Source: Pseudogymnoascus destructans (taxonomy: Eukaryota; Ascomycota; Leotiomycetes; Thelebolales; Thelebolaceae). Taken from it: 64,000 nucleotides of DNA. The notes below the pieces were generated by a model, which ran no database searches, was not told the DNA's origin, and was given only the letters and a program-made list of their open reading frames with translations. How positions within the stretch are numbered: position 1 is the first letter of the stretch; each line of letters begins with the position of its first letter. The translations under genes were made by a program, and so were the position numbers. The DNA lies in NCBI RefSeq assembly GCF_001641265.1, contig NW_020167539.1, positions 434,001-498,000 on the forward strand, in the 5' to 3' direction. Below are positions 39,974-52,575 of this stretch, piece after piece.

Positions 39974-41568
39974 CCCTGCAACCCTGAGCACAGGTGTCAA
40001 CATCGACGATGTTCTTGTGGATATTCCTGTGAGTCGAGGGCGGGTTGTTGATGCTATCCGAATCATCTAACCTCCACTAGGATAATTTAAACACCGTCGG
40101 TAATCTCGCCCTAGGTCAAAATATACAAACATTGTCGACAAATGGCAATGATGGAACTGGACGATCCCAGGGGCTGTTATATGTTCCAGACCTAGCTTCT
40201 ACGGATCCATGCTTCAACCTGTCGAAACAACACATACCGGCGCTTGCCAGTCGGAGGAAAGACTTTCCGGGGGAAGACCTCAAATTAATTGCGCTGGCGC
40301 CATGGATCAACTCAACATGCAGCCTGTCCTTCCTGGACATGGCCTCACTAGTCTCTCTCCAAGCCTTCATTTTCTACACAACTGATAACACGGACGTCAT
40401 GCCGCCACCAATCAGTTCGCCGATTTGGAATATGCATGATGGTGGTCAATGGAAAGCAGCACACGGCTTTCCTGTTTACGCTGTTCCTGGAAGCTATGGA
40501 AATACCTTGATGGATCAATTAAGTCGATATTCTGGAAATTCCTCGTCTGTGCCATTTGGAAAACAGGTCCTCGACTTAAAAGGTGTGGAAGCCAACAGTT
40601 TTGTTCGGGTTTACACACAGATAGCTACGGATAGTTCGTCAGGCTCCTTACCGGGGTTGTGGGTTTTTCTCCTTATAGCGATAGCATCACTCGGCGCTGC
40701 CCTGATGTTGACCTCATTCTTCGTGCACTTCGTCCAGCGCCGACGGAGACAAAATCTGCGCCGACGCATTGCCGCAGGCGAAGTCAACTTGGAGGCTCTT
40801 GGCATCAAGCGCCTTACCGTGCCCGTCGAAACCATACAGAAGATGCCGGTTTACATCTATATGTGCGAAGAAACTCCCGCACCACCAGAGTCGGGAGTAA
40901 AGGGGACCACAAGTAAGGAAGAACATGTCTTCAACATTCCTGTCATCAACGAACCAGTGACGGGGCTGAGAATCCAATTGCAAATGTACCAACCTCAGTC
41001 CCAGCCGACCTGCCCCATCTGCCTGGACGACTATGAGTCTTTAAAGACTGTAGTCCGAGAACTTCCTTGCGGGCACATCTTCCACCCGGAATGCATCGAC
41101 CATTTCCTGAGCAAGAACAGCTCTCTCTGCCCAATGTGCAAGACGAGCGCGCTACCAATAGGGTTCTGCCCGCCCGTGATCACCAACTCGATGGTGCGGC
41201 GCGAACGCATAGGAAGGCTCATGGACGAGAATTCCGAGACACCGGATTCAGGCGACTGGCGAAGCAGAGCGAGACATTGGGTTAATCGCCAGCGTATTGG
41301 CGGGCCTCACCATGTCTCGAGTATAGAACTGCAGACTCGGCGAGACAGCACGCCTCCGGCTATAGTGAGTGCACCCAGCCCGGCGTATATCCCGGAAGGA
41401 ACGAGTAGGCAGGCGATTGTGGAACCCAGGAGTCAGGCACTTATGAGTAATACTGTCGCGAATGAGGAGGCGGTCGAGGAACGGCCACGACCGAAGTGTA
41501 TGTATTGTCCATTCCATGCGCTGTCAATTGCACCTACACATGCTAAGAGATTTGAATACAGCGGCTGA
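39974..41568 (+). CDS. PA-domain, transmembrane RING-H2 E3 ubiquitin ligase (5' end incomplete)
   Basis: Supported exons 39974-40028 and 40081-41568 (intron 40029-40080, GTGAGT...ACTAG), with a likely acceptor TTTACAG at 39973 from an unplaced first exon. Lumenal part: TGVNIDDVLVDIPDNLNTVG, LLYVPDLASTDPCFNLS, LIALAPWINSTCSLSFLDMA, a protease-associated-type domain with N-glycosylation sites. One membrane helix: GLWVFLLIAIASLGAALMLT (around 40656-40715), then a basic stop-transfer RRRRQNLRRR. Cytosolic RING-H2: CPICLDDYES, CGHIFHPECIDHFL, LCPMCK. This is the architecture of endosomal/vacuolar membrane E3 ligases (GRAIL/Tul1-like in layout). Targets are unknown. The C-terminal ~140 residues are Arg/Ser/Pro-rich and probably disordered. 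Confidence 0.82.
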
Positions 41569-42300
41569 CCGTGCGTTAACTACAGGGAGAAGGGCTATCC
41601 ACAGGGTGTTCCCGACACTCTAATGAGGTTGCCGGTACATATAATTATTATAGTGATGTTTTACGGTTATGTCTTGATTGAAGCGGCGCATGATACCAGA
41701 TGGAGGATTTACAGCGAGTTGTTCAATTTGCGATACCAGTCTTTACTGCAAGCTCGACCCACAGACAGGTCTGTGGGGTGTTTTGCACTTATCTTTGGAG
41801 CCCAGGGTTGGGTTGGTAGGTAGATTATTGGGAGCAGCGGCATTGACCGGTTTGGAGGGTTTGACACCTGGGGACATTCCCGAGGACAGGAACATACTGT
41901 ATGAGAATTGAGGGGGGATGATAGGGATTCCAACGGGAGACGTTGTACTGTACGTACATGCAGTGTACGAAAAACCTGTCAAAAGTCTTCGGAAATTGAG
42001 GGCAAGAGATGGGATAATTCGGAATATGATAACTGTTTTTACCCTATAGGGATTACCATGGTTGCACAAGGAACGCGTGCTGGTTGTGTGTCTCCCGATT
42101 CCCGTTATCCCTATCCCTATCATTCCTTATCGCCCGCCCCCCTGCCAACTTTTAGGCGGAGCTATGACATAGAATAGTCATTTTCCGTCAGACGAATTGA
42201 ACTACTTGGGACCCAAATCTGTGATAGCTTCATAGCCTCACACCTATCTTTGATCCAACTACCTCGAGTTTGCGGAGCTTGCTGTGCTGCTCAGTCGAGG
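41569..42300. other. Intergenic upstream of urease
   Basis: No supported gene. It contains the RING 3' flank and the urease promoter; GATA/TATC motifs near 42222 and 42245 could bind nitrogen GATA factors but are too short to be decisive. Confidence 0.45.
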
Positions 42301-45089
42301 ATGCACTTAATTCCACGCGAAGTGAGTGATGCATCGCCAGGAACTAGCTCCATAACACGTCTACTAACTCAGCTGTCAGATCGACAAGCTCGTTATCTCG
42401 CAGCTGGGATTGCTGGCCCAGCGTCGACTTGCACGAGGAGTCAGGCTGAACCATTCTGAAGCGTGTGTAAGTAGAGCCATGAGACCAGGATTTGAGACTT
42501 TGCACTGACGTTGCACACCGCTCAGGCTCTTATTGCCAACAATCTCCAAGAAGTATGTATGTTTTCTTCCGCCGTAGTGTGGTGGATCTCGGATGTTAAT
42601 TGGCTACACAGCTCATTCGCGATGGCAACCACAATGTCGCGGATCTCATGTCGATCGGCACGACGATGCTGGGGCGGCGACACGTGCTGCCTGCCGTTGT
42701 GTCGACCTTGAAGCAGATCCAGGTCGAAGGCACCTTTCCCCAGGGAACCTACCTCGTTACCGTCCAGGCCCCAATTAGCAGCGATGATGGAGATTTGAAC
42801 AAGGCGCTATACGGGAGTTTCCTCCCAATCCCCGACGCGGACCTATTCAAAGTACCAGACGATGAGGAGTGCACGGCTGAGAAGATGCCTGGCGCAGTCA
42901 TCGCTGTCAAAGGAAAGATCGCGATCAATAAAGGGCGGAAGAGAATCCAGCTCAAGGTCACAAACTATGGTGATCGACCAGTACAGGTAAGAAGAGTCAA
43001 TGGCCCTTAACATAAAATGCTAACCGCGCCACAGGTCGGATCCCACTACCACTTTATCGAGACGAACCCCCATCTCGAATTCGATCGCATAAGATCCTAT
43101 GGATATCGACTGGATATAGCCGCAGGAACATCTATCCGTTTCGAGGCAGGCGACGAGAAGACGGTAACTCTAGTGGAGATTGCCGGACGCAAAATCGTAC
43201 GCGGCGGCAATAACATCGCTTCGGGGGTCTTCGACTTGTCTCGCACAGATGAGATTTTGAAGAATATTGAAGCGGGCAACTTTCGAAACATTCTCGAGCC
43301 CGCAGGCGACGCGGATCACATCAAGCCCTTCGAGCTTGATAGATCTGTATATGCATGCATGTTTGGTCCCACGGTGGGCGACAAGATCAGACTCGGCGAC
43401 ACCGACTTGTGGATAAAGGTAGAGAAAGACCTGACATCATATGGCGACGAATGCAAGTTCGGCGGCGGCAAAACTCTGCGAGATGGTATGGGCCAAGCCA
43501 CTGGCGAGTCTGATGGGGATTCATTGGATCTTGTCATCATCAACGCCCTTATTGTTGATTGGAGTGGTATTTATAAAGCAGATATCGGCATCAAGAACGG
43601 ATTCATCTCCGGCATTGGGAAGGCAGGCAGTCCCGATGTGATGAAAGGGCTCACGGAGGGAATGATTGTCGGTTCCTGCACGGATGTTATGGCCGGCGAA
43701 GGGATGATTGTCACAGCCGGAGGAATTGATACCCATATTCACTATATCTGCCCTCAGCAGGCTTCTGAGTGCATGGCAACTGGAGTCACCACGCTTCTCG
43801 GAGGCGGCACCGGGCCAACAGCTGCCACGACCGCGACGACTTGCACGCCGGGCAAGAACAACATGCGGGATATGTTGCAGGCTTTGGATGCGATGCCCCT
43901 GAACTACGGTATCACTGGTAAAGGTAATGACAGCGATCCAAAGGCTCTTCGTGAGCAAGTCGAAGCAGGAGCTTGTGGTCTTAAGCTCCACGAAGATTGG
44001 GGTTGCACCCCGGCTGCGATTGACTCTTGTCTTACCGTGTGCGACGAGTACGACGTCCAGTGTTTGATCCATACCGATACCCTTAACGAGTCTGGCTTTG
44101 TGGAGTCTACCATTGCTGCATTCAAAGATCGCGCTATTCACACTTACCACACCGAAGGAGCAGGTGGCGGACACGCCCCCGATATCATCAGTATAGTTGA
44201 GTATGACAACGTCCTTCCAAGTTCTACGAACCCAACGAGGCCATTCACGAGGAACACCTTGGATGAGCATCTGGACATGGTTATGGTTTGCCATCATCTT
44301 AGCAAGAATATTCCGGAAGATATTGCGTTTGCAGAGTCGCGAATTCGCGCTGAGACAATTGCAGCTGAGGATGTGTTACACGACATGGGAGCTATCAGTA
44401 TGATGTCCTCAGACTCGCAGGCGATGGGCCGCTGCGGAGAGGTCGTTCTCCGAACCTGGAACACGGCTCATAAGAACAAGGTGCAGCGCGGATTTTTGAA
44501 GGAGGATGAGGGAACAGACGCGGATAACTTTAGAGTAAAGAGATATGTCAGCAAGTATACGATTAACCCAGCCCTTGCCCAAGGGATGAGCCACCTCCTT
44601 GGTAGCGTCGAGGTGGGCAAGTTAGCAGATCTTGTGATCTGGGACCCAGCGTGGTTTGGCACGAAGCCAACAATGGTCGTCAAGAGCGGTCTAATCAGTT
44701 ATTCCATGATGGTAAGTGCAACCACGTCATATCCCCACCATCGCTCCTCCCTTATTAACCATCACCAGGGCGACCCCAACGCGTCCATCTCGACCGTGCA
44801 GCCCGTTATCGGGCGCCCCATGTTCGCGCCCCACGTTCCTTCCACATCTGTGCTCTTTGTTTCGCAGGCGTCGATTGACTGCGGTAACATTGAGTCGTAT
44901 GGCTTGAAGAAGCGCGTGGAGGCTGTGAAGGGGTGCAGGACGGTCAGGAAGAAGGATATGAAGCATAATTCTGAGATGCCGAAGATTCATGTTGATCCGG
45001 AGAATTATAGGGTCGAGGCGGATGGCGTGCATTGCACGGCTGAGTCTTCGACAGAGTTGCCGCTGACGCAGGCGGTGTTCGTATTTTAA
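42301..45089 (+). CDS. ureB: Urease (fused gamma-beta-alpha, 835 aa, 6 exons)
   Basis: Exons 42301-42321, 42380-42466, 42526-42552, 42612-42986, 43035-44711 and 44769-45089, all phase 0. Nickel enzyme splitting urea to ammonia and carbamate in the cytosol. The gamma part is MHLIPRE-IDKLVISQLGLL ... LNHSEAC-ALIANNLQE-LIR; the beta part includes VGSHYHFIETN. Alpha catalytic residues: GGIDTHIHYICPQQ (nickel His pair), GACGLKLHEDWG (carbamylated Lys), CLIHTDTLNESGF (nickel His), CHHLSKN (mobile flap His) and SSDSQAMGR (nickel Asp). The first exon encodes only seven residues. Intron 5 (57 bp, 44712-44768) is a multiple of three without a stop, so a naive open frame reads through it. The enzyme also needs accessory proteins for nickel insertion, not found in this window. 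Full length; all catalytic residues present. Confidence 0.96.
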
Positions 45090-45533
45090 GAGGGGAGATG
45101 AAGCGATATATTGGTGGTAGCAGGTAAGTAAGGTATATAGCGTCGAGTATGTGTTGATGTTGGACGATATGATGCCAGATCAGTTACCATTTATTTCCAT
45201 ATATCAGCAATTTATAGCATATTTTTACAACGAACCTATATTAACTCCACCATCACATTGACTTGATGTCTTTCCCTACCGATTTTGGCAAGTGCGATGG
45301 CACCTTTCGCTCCTTCCTCTCAACAGACTGAGTATTGGAAGGTACGATCCTCGCTCGCTGTACTTAATCCAAGCCATTCCCGCGATCCTCTCTCTGTCTC
45401 TTTCTTTCACCATCATACTTTTACAAGCATCCATCCAAACACATAGCTACACTTCTGCTACATTTCTGCTTCCCATACTTACTGCTCTACGCCTTAATTC
45501 TTATCAAGAATCGCTATTCTACAGTACTTCAAC
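45090..45533. other. Intergenic, promoter of the small secreted protein gene
   Basis: A pyrimidine-rich tract (TCTCTCTGTCTCTTTCTTTC around 45389-45410) is typical of fungal core promoters. No gene. Confidence 0.45.
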
Positions 45534-46550
45534 ATGAAGACTTGTGTTGCCTCCCTCACTGCTTTGGCACTTGCCAGCCAGGTACGTGTTGCCCCCGAGT
45601 CGACGTTGTTCGAAGAGTCAGCACTCCTCTAACATCATCTTCTATGTAGGTCGTCGGTGCTCCACAAGGGATCATCAGTCTTGCCAACGAGCGCAATTCC
45701 GACACCGCTACTCCCGCTCGTGCTGCCAATGCTCTTGAGTGGATTGGCCCAATCGGCCCTGCTGGGGAGGTGTACTCTTACTATGGCAACCTCAAGGTAA
45801 GTTTCTTCTTCGGACGTGTTTGAGTCGGTCACTGACTCCCGTTTGTGCAGGAGGTTAGCACGGAGATGGTCCAAGTAGCTCGCGATGCTCAGGTCCACCA
45901 CGTTGGAGGCCTCGTTCGCCGCAAGAAGGTCAAGGCTTCCATGGCCCCACAGGTCAGTGGTCCCACCTGATGCCACGTCAATTCTGACGTTCGAGTGCAG
46001 GACAAGATTGTCTGTGATAGAGAGGACATGACGGTTGCCCAGTACGGAGAGACTTGGGCTGCTTATAAGCTCGCATCCGTTGTTGGCGCTCTTGCCGCCA
46101 CAAACGAGAGCTCCGTTGTCGTCATTGGCGGTGGTCATGGCCATGTGAGCTCACTCTCTTGGGATTTGGACGTCATTCCACCTACTAATAGCACATACAG
46201 TGCGTTGACTTGACTGCCTGTGACGAGGCGGAGCGTGCTCGCATCCAGCTGTGCAATGATGTAAGACCTATATGTAGCCATTTTGAACGAGCCAGTGCTG
46301 ATAGAAATTAAAGAATCCGCAGGCAAACCACGTCAAGGTCCAGACCATTGCTGAGTACGCATATAGAATCATCTACGAGTGCGCGAGACAGGATGGTTCG
46401 GGCTTGATCTGGGGACAAGAGTTCGATGACAACCAGTTCAACGTTATCATTTCAGGCTGCCCAGCGAACTATCCGCCCAAGAAGGAAGCACCAAAGACTC
46501 CACTCGCACCACCCAAGGTGAGGGGACCCAAGGAAAAGGATCCCAAGTAA
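45534..46550 (+). CDS. Small secreted Cys-containing protein (242 aa, 6 exons)
   Basis: Not tracked by any single open frame; built from splice sites. Exons 45534-45581, 45650-45796, 45851-45952, 46001-46144, 46201-46260 and 46323-46550, all phase 0, with donors GTACGT, GTAAGT, GTCAGT, GTGAGC and GTAAGA. The signal peptide is MKTCVASLTALALASQVVGA. The mature part starts PQGIISLANERNSDT and contains LEWIGPIGPAGEVYSYYGNL, KIVCDRED, VVVIGGGHGHCVDLTACDEA, RIQLCND, YECARQDGSG and VIISGCPAN, with six cysteines, ending in a Lys/Pro-rich tail (PKKEAPKTPLAPPKVRGP). No membrane anchor. I do not recognise the family. A compact secreted protein with paired cysteines and many introns could be an effector-like or cell-surface protein, but that is inference. 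Confidence 0.8.
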
Positions 46551-47341
46551 AGGACGTCGTTTATCTCATAATTCCGTGGCTGGAGTTGACGCGATAAGCG
46601 AAGTAATAGCAAGGAAATTGGGCATTGGGCATGGTAAAAAGCCCGCGATTGTATGGGATTGACTTGGTCGAATAGCAGCTTCTTGTCTGGAATGGCGTTT
46701 GGAATGGCGTTTGGAATGGCGTTTGGGATTAGCAAAATGCTTTCTTTCTGCAGTAGAATGCTTAAACAATTCATGACTTTCTTGTCGCTTGATAAGGCCG
46801 TTGTGTTTTGCATGTGAAGCCTGTGAGATTTGAACAGTACGACCACTTACTATAAGTTACTTGTAACTTACAGTACTTGTAGTAAATACATTAATATAAG
46901 ATGAGGTTGCAACAATAGAGCCACCAGCCGCCCCAAGGAGGGATTCCTTATCCCCCGCATTGTGGCTGTCTGCACAATCCAATAATCTGACCACTTTCCC
47001 ATTCGGGCTGGCCCCCGAGCCAAAAAGTGAGGAGTAGTTAGTGCCGAGGGAACCCACGCGCCAAAGCTACGAGTACTATTGTGCGGGCTATTAAAGCAGT
47101 CAGTCTGACGAAACGACGACGGTGGAGTTCTTGACTGACGACACAAGTGTACTTACTGTTATTGTTTACGACCGATGTGAGACTGTGGAAGCAGACGACC
47201 GACCTGGTATTAGGTTTGAGTGTACCACGATAATCTTGTGACGGCTTGGCAGTGAGAACGGGAATCTTCACTAGAGAGTACTGTGGGACGCACGCATCAG
47301 CTTACTGTGGCTCGCGCGCGAGTGCGCCCATACGCGACGAT
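46551..47341. other. Intergenic with 12-bp tandem repeat
   Basis: Three copies of GGAATGGCGTTT lie at about 46689-46724. The rest includes the 3' flank of the secreted-protein gene and the MFS gene promoter. No gene. Confidence 0.5.
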
Positions 47342-49082
47342 ATGGGAAGAGATGCTGCTGCTCCTGGGCTGAGTAAGAACGACGCCGTGGTGGCCAAGGA
47401 CGACAACGGCAACGGCAACGGCAACGACGCAGCGGAACGGATTGAAACCTCGACGACTCAGGATGACAGCGCGACGCTCGGGACTGCGACGTCGGGCGCG
47501 ACGAAGGCTGAGGGAGAGCTCGGGGCGAAGAAGGGGTGGAGACGCAAGGGGTGGTTTGGGAAGATGAACTCGAGTGCGAAGGGAGAGGCGCTGGAGAATA
47601 TGGGGAGTAGGGTTGGGTTGTTGGAGAGGGGGGGGGGGGAGGTGGTGTGGAAGGTTTATAAGAGGAGGTGGTTTGGGTTGTTGCAGCTGGTGCTGTTGAA
47701 TGTGGTTGTTAGTTGGGATGTGAGTTCACCTTTTACCCTGGGTATTGCAGAGAAGCAGAAACTGACTGCATGCGAAAACAGTGGCTCTCCTTTGCGCCCG
47801 TCTCGACAACGGCCTCGGAATACTTCGACACCTCCATGACAGCTATAAACTGGCTGAGCACCGGCTTCCTCTTCGCCTTCTGCGTCGCAACACCCTTCAC
47901 CATCTACGTCCTGCACACCGGCGGCCCCAAGCCCGCCATCATAACCGCCTCCGTCCTCCTCCTCGCCGGGAACTGGATCCGCTACGGCGGCACCCGCGTC
48001 CAGAACTACGGCGTCGTCATGTTCGGCCAGGTCCTGACGGGGTTCGCGCAGCCTTTCGTCCTGTCGTCACCGACGCACTATAGCGATCAGTGGTTCACGA
48101 GTAATGGGCGTGTGGCGGCGACGGCGGTGATGACGCTGGCGAATCCGTTGGGAGGAGCGTTGGGGCAGTTGATTGACCCGTTTTTTGCGCCGAATAAGGG
48201 GGATATTCCTAATATGGTGTTGTATATTTCTATTATTGTGAGTATTGACCCTTTTCAGGGGCGGTGGGTCTTGGAATAGAGGGCTAATGAGTACAGGCTA
48301 CTGTTGCTTCGATCCCATCTTTCTTCATACCCGCTGCTCCACCGACGCCGTCCTCACCATCATCAACAGAGCATAAATTGGACATCATCCCCTCCATAAA
48401 AACGCTCTTCAAATCCCCCGAGTTCATCATGATGCTCATCCCCTACACCGTCTACGTCGGCCTCTTCAACTCCATCTCCTCCCTCCTCAACCAAATGCTC
48501 TCCCCCTACGGCTTCACCGAAGAAGAAGCCGGCATCGCCGGCGCGATCCTCATCGTCGTCGGCCTCGTCGCCGCCGCAATCTCCTCCCCCATCCTCGACC
48601 GCTCAAAGAAATTCCTCCTCGCTATCAAAATACAGGTCCCCCTCATCGCCCTCGCATACCTGGCGTTCATCTGGGCCCCGCCTACTCGCAGCATCGCGGC
48701 CCCTTATACCATTCTCGCTATCCTTGGCGCGGCGTCGTTCACACTCCTCCCTGTGGCTCTTGAGTACGTGACTGAGCTCACGCATCCTGTTAGTCCGGAG
48801 GTGACGAGTACGATTTTATGGTCGGGCGGGCAGTTGCTCGGTGGGTTGTTTATTGTTATCAGCGATGCGTTGACGGATGGGGAGCAGGGAGGGCCGGGGT
48901 CGGATGTCCCGAGGAATATGCAGCGTACGCTGTGGTTCCAGGCGGTGATTGCGATGGTGGCTATGGTGCCGCCGTTGTGTTTGGGGTTGTTTGGGAGGAG
49001 GGAGCAGGTGAAGATGAGGAGGGCGGAAGCGGATAAGGTGTATAGGGAGGGGCGGAGGCTGAATGGGGCGGCGGTATCTTGA
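47342..49082 (+). CDS. FLVCR-like major facilitator superfamily transporter (539 aa, 3 exons)
   Basis: Exons 47342-47719, 47782-48237 and 48297-49082; introns 47720-47781 and 48238-48296, both GTGAGT donors, phase 0. The ATG at 47342 (MGRDAAAPGLSKNDAV) is the first in frame. An acidic/Lys cytosolic N-terminus of about 105 residues is followed by membrane helices: RRWFGLLQLVLLNVVVSWDW, AINWLSTGFLFAFCVATPFT, AIITASVLLLAGNWIRYGGT, VVMFGQVLTGFAQPFVLSSP, a central loop (PAAPPTPSSPSSTEHKLDII), then PEFIMMLIPYTVYVGLFNSI and more to the C-terminus. The Trp-rich helix 1, YFDTSMTAINWLS and GGxRxQNYGVVMFGQ resemble the FLVCR/DIRC2 branch, whose animal members move heme, choline or ethanolamine. The substrate here is unknown. 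Confidence 0.87.
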
Positions 49083-49322
49083 GGATATATTTTTCCTTTA
49101 TCTGCTACATATTAATTAGTATTTATGAGTATATAGTTTCTATTTTATATATGAATATTACGAATTATTTCATCTCAAATTATTATCTACTCTTTTACTA
49201 TATAGCACACGTGACTATCACCTTCAATTTTCGCTAGCAAATGGCACAGTGACGACACGTGAAAACGACACATTTTTTTATGATAATATGTATTCGGTTT
49301 TGGGCCTCAGGTTGATAGGGCT

Positions 49323-51658
49323 ATGAGTGGGAACGACGCTGCAAAGGCTGGCGGGGTCGAACCCGCGGGTTCCAATCCCATCGATGACCTCGTCAGATGG
49401 GCCAAATCCCATGGCGCCTACCTCAACGACGACGTCGAAGTCTACCACTCCCCCGAATTCGGCATATCCCTCAGAGTCAAACCTCTTCAACAGAGTCGAC
49501 TTTCAACCCCCGCCGCGGGAAGCGCGGAAGAAACACCCACTGCCCCTCCAATCACAACCTCATCCCCCACCACCTCCCTCCCCCCACGCTCCCGCATCGT
49601 CTCTTGCCCCTTTCCCATCTCCCTCTCCTACCTCAACGCCCTCTCCGCCTTCCCCGATCTCCCCTCCCACTCCCCCCCCCTCCCCGCCTCCTTCCTCACC
49701 ACCCAACAGCCAAAAGTGATCGGCTGCTTCTTCCTCATACAGCAATACCTCCGTGGCAGCTCTTCACACTGGGCTCCGTATATCCGCTCGCTCCCGCAGC
49801 CCGATGAACCTCATAAACTCGCTACGCCGCTTTATTACCCCGAGGAGGCGAGGAGATGGTTGGGGGGGACGAATTTACCGGCGGCGATTGCGCAGAGGGA
49901 GGGGATGTGGAGGGGGGAGTTTGAAGGGGGAGTGGGGGTTTTGGAGGGGAGTAAGGGGATGGAGGGGTTGGGGGGGGAGTGGACGTGGGAGTTGTATAAG
50001 TGGGCGTCGACTATATTTAGTAGTCGCAGCTTTGTCTCGAAGTTGATCCCGGATGAGGTGTACGGCGATGTGTTGGACCAGCCGGTGGATGGGTATCCGA
50101 GCTGGCGCGAGAAGATCGCAGAGGAGGGCCCGTACCCGGTTCTCTTTCCGCTGCTGGATATTGCGAATCATGACGCCAAAGCGTGGGTGGAGTGGTTCGT
50201 GAATGCGCAGGGACCGGTCAAGGATTTCAGCATTATCACGGATGCGGCGATAGGGGAGGGGGAGCAGGTGTTTAATAATTATGCGCCGAAGGGGAATACG
50301 GAGTTGTTGCTGGGATATGGGTTTTGTATACCGGGGAATGATGATGTGGCTATTGAGCTCAAGTGTCCTAGTGAGGAGAAGAGGCGGATTTGGGGGGCTC
50401 AGAAGCATGGGTATAAGGTGCCAGGAGGCGCAAGTGAGAAATGGATATTCCATGTCAGAAGTCGACCATATCCCGCCAGGGAAGGCGATAACAGGGTGGA
50501 GGAGTTCCGGGTTTTTGAAGAGGGACTGATCGATACACTCGCCATCCTGGTGGCGAACGAGCGGGAGGAGAAGTTCCTACAAGAGAACCCTGAATACAGC
50601 GTTGAGTCGAATCTAGAGACATCTCTGTATAACTTTATGGGGAGGAACGCGCTCTGTGCGCTCTCTGTCCTTCTGGCGCAGCTGAGGAGTGCTAAGAGAA
50701 GAATTCTTGAGGCGGGGAACGATTTAGGGTAGAGTTTTTCCTGTGGCCCTGGAATCATGGTCTCTGACTGACATAAATAGGGATCCAGCTGCTCAGTTTG
50801 AAGTCGTTGCGCAACAGTACCGGTCAGGGCAGTTGGCGACCTTGGGCGGTGCTATCGAGGCGCTACATGCATACCTAGAGACTCTCAAGGTCAAGGATGA
50901 CACCGAGGACTATACCATCGCAGAATGGCCCCAATCGCCCATCATCGACGTCCGCTCGGCATTCCCCTACCTAAAAGCCAACCACCCCACGGTCTGGAAC
51001 ACGGTAGCGCAGTCAATGGCGCCGGAGGACACTCTTAAACCCTATCTAGGCTTCTCTGCGAGTCCCGAAGCCGGTACCGGCGAGGATGTCAGCGTGAAGG
51101 ACTTGTCGGCGAGAAATTGCAGTTTTGCCGAGATGCTGGATAACGGCCGAGGGGTGGCGATGCTATGTGTTTGGACGTGGTGCGTGTTGATGGTCCACCA
51201 CTCCGAGAACAACGATCTGAGTGATGGGCTGGATGTATGGCTGGAGGATTTACTCCAGTAAGTGCCCTATCTCTGTCTGAAGAACGAGACGCCTTTGCTA
51301 TTCACTCACTCCACCTCTAACTCATACTCCCCGCAGATTCCACAGCACAACCCCTACTTTCGACTCAGACCCCGAAACTACTGCCGCAATGTCACTCATG
51401 ACAACTCGCACGCTCGCTGTCTGGCCGACGGACTACCCCTTACGGTCTGCTGCAAGGCGCCGCGTGAACCGTATGCACCCCGCCCTCATCCCTGGAGACG
51501 ACAAGGACGCCGACTTTGCGAGGAAGATGGTGAGTCTCGCGATGCGTATTGTGAGAAGCAGCGTGTTTGAGACTGGTATTTCGACGAAGGGGCTAGGTCC
51601 GCAGGTTTTGCAGGAGGTTATTTTTGTGCCAAGAATGAAGGATGAGGAGGGTGCTTGA
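49323..51658 (+). CDS. SET-domain lysine methyltransferase, RKM/SETD6 type (734 aa, 3 exons)
   Basis: Exons 49323-50728, 50781-51257 and 51337-51658; introns 50729-50780 (GTAGAG...AAATAG) and 51258-51336 (GTAAGT...CGCAG); joins read NDLGDPAAQFE and LLQFHSTTP. Start MSGNDAAKAGGVEP. The split SET domain starts near residue 20 (IDDLVRWAKSHGAYLNDDVE), is interrupted by the long insert typical of Rubisco LSMT-like enzymes, and resumes with VLFPLLDIANHDAKAW (NHD motif) and EQVFNNYAPKGNTELLLGYG (substrate/SAM-binding Tyr). A C-terminal substrate-binding region follows (SFAEMLDNGRGVAML, GLGPQVLQEVIF). The family methylates lysines on ribosomal or other non-histone proteins. The target here is unknown. 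A Pro/Ser-rich stretch (residues 65-95) and a Gly-rich insert (about 200-225) are compositional oddities. Confidence 0.88.
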
Positions 51659-52575
51659 GGTGTAGATACCGGAGGAGCATTTTGTGAGTTGTCATGTGCT
51701 GGAGCCGCCTACAGTTTGAAGAGAAGGAGAACGACTGTACTGTACTGTACATATGAGGCATTTGCCTCACCCATCTCTAACCCACAGTCGTATGGATCTA
51801 CGGCATCTCGATTCCATGAATCTGCCCCACAACCGAACCCTTCCCCCACATCTCCTATGGATACTGTATGTACTTTGAATCTATCAAACAACGGTGATGA
51901 TACAGAAGCCAAGATAGCGAGGGCAGAGGAATTTTGGGTGCTGTAAGTCCGTATCATTCCTTATATATGCGCGTGTAGACCTCTTTGCTAACATGAGATG
52001 AGGAATTGAGGGCTAAAAACAAGACCAAGCCGGCCAAGCAAACCCTATTTTTAGCTTCCGTAAGAGCAACCTCGCATACCCATCCTTCCTATTCTTCCTA
52101 TTCTTCCCATTCTTCCCATTCTTCCCATTAATCATTAATTGCAGTCGTATTTGTACACTAAATAACATCATATATCATATGTAACCGATCATCCAACATC
52201 CAACATCCAACATCCAACATCCAACATCCAACATCCAACATTCATCCCCAGCGAATCTTAAAACGAAGCAAGGGGGCGCGCGCATAGACCTGTCACGCCC
52301 AATGTGATTCAGAATTTCCCGAAATGGCAAGAAGCAATTTGCCTCATTCATGTTTGGTGGCGCCGGTTGCCGTCCTGAGCCGCTCAGTTGGGGAAAGAGG
52401 AAAGAGGGAAGGTAGGTTTTTGGATAAAGTCTAGCTGCGCCGCTTCTTCCCTCTTGTTTACTTAACATCGGGTTTTCGTTCTGCTTCATCACAATCGTTA
52501 CTCAGTGTAGTTCCGGTCGTTACACTTCACACTCACTCACTCACCATCACAACATCCCCCCAACAAACAATCAAG
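51659..52575. other. Intergenic with heptamer microsatellite
   Basis: No supported gene. It holds CCTATTC/CCCATTC runs at 52080-52130 and the heptamer array at 52190-52238, and, at 52500-52575, the CACTCACTCACTC pyrimidine leader of the following gene. Confidence 0.5.
52190..52238. repeat. (CATCCAA)7 tandem array
   Basis: Seven perfect head-to-tail CATCCAA units, followed by a degenerate eighth. Length 49 bp, likely polymorphic. Confidence 0.9.

Noticed and set aside
43017..45089. Urease alpha as a single 690-codon frame beginning at 43017
   Set aside because: It starts inside an intron and reads through the 57-bp intron at 44712-44768; six-exon splicing restores the full gamma-beta-alpha protein.
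49327..49807. Overlapping Pro/Ser/Leu-rich frames on both strands of the SET gene
   Set aside because: Shadows of a C-rich stretch in the real coding exon.
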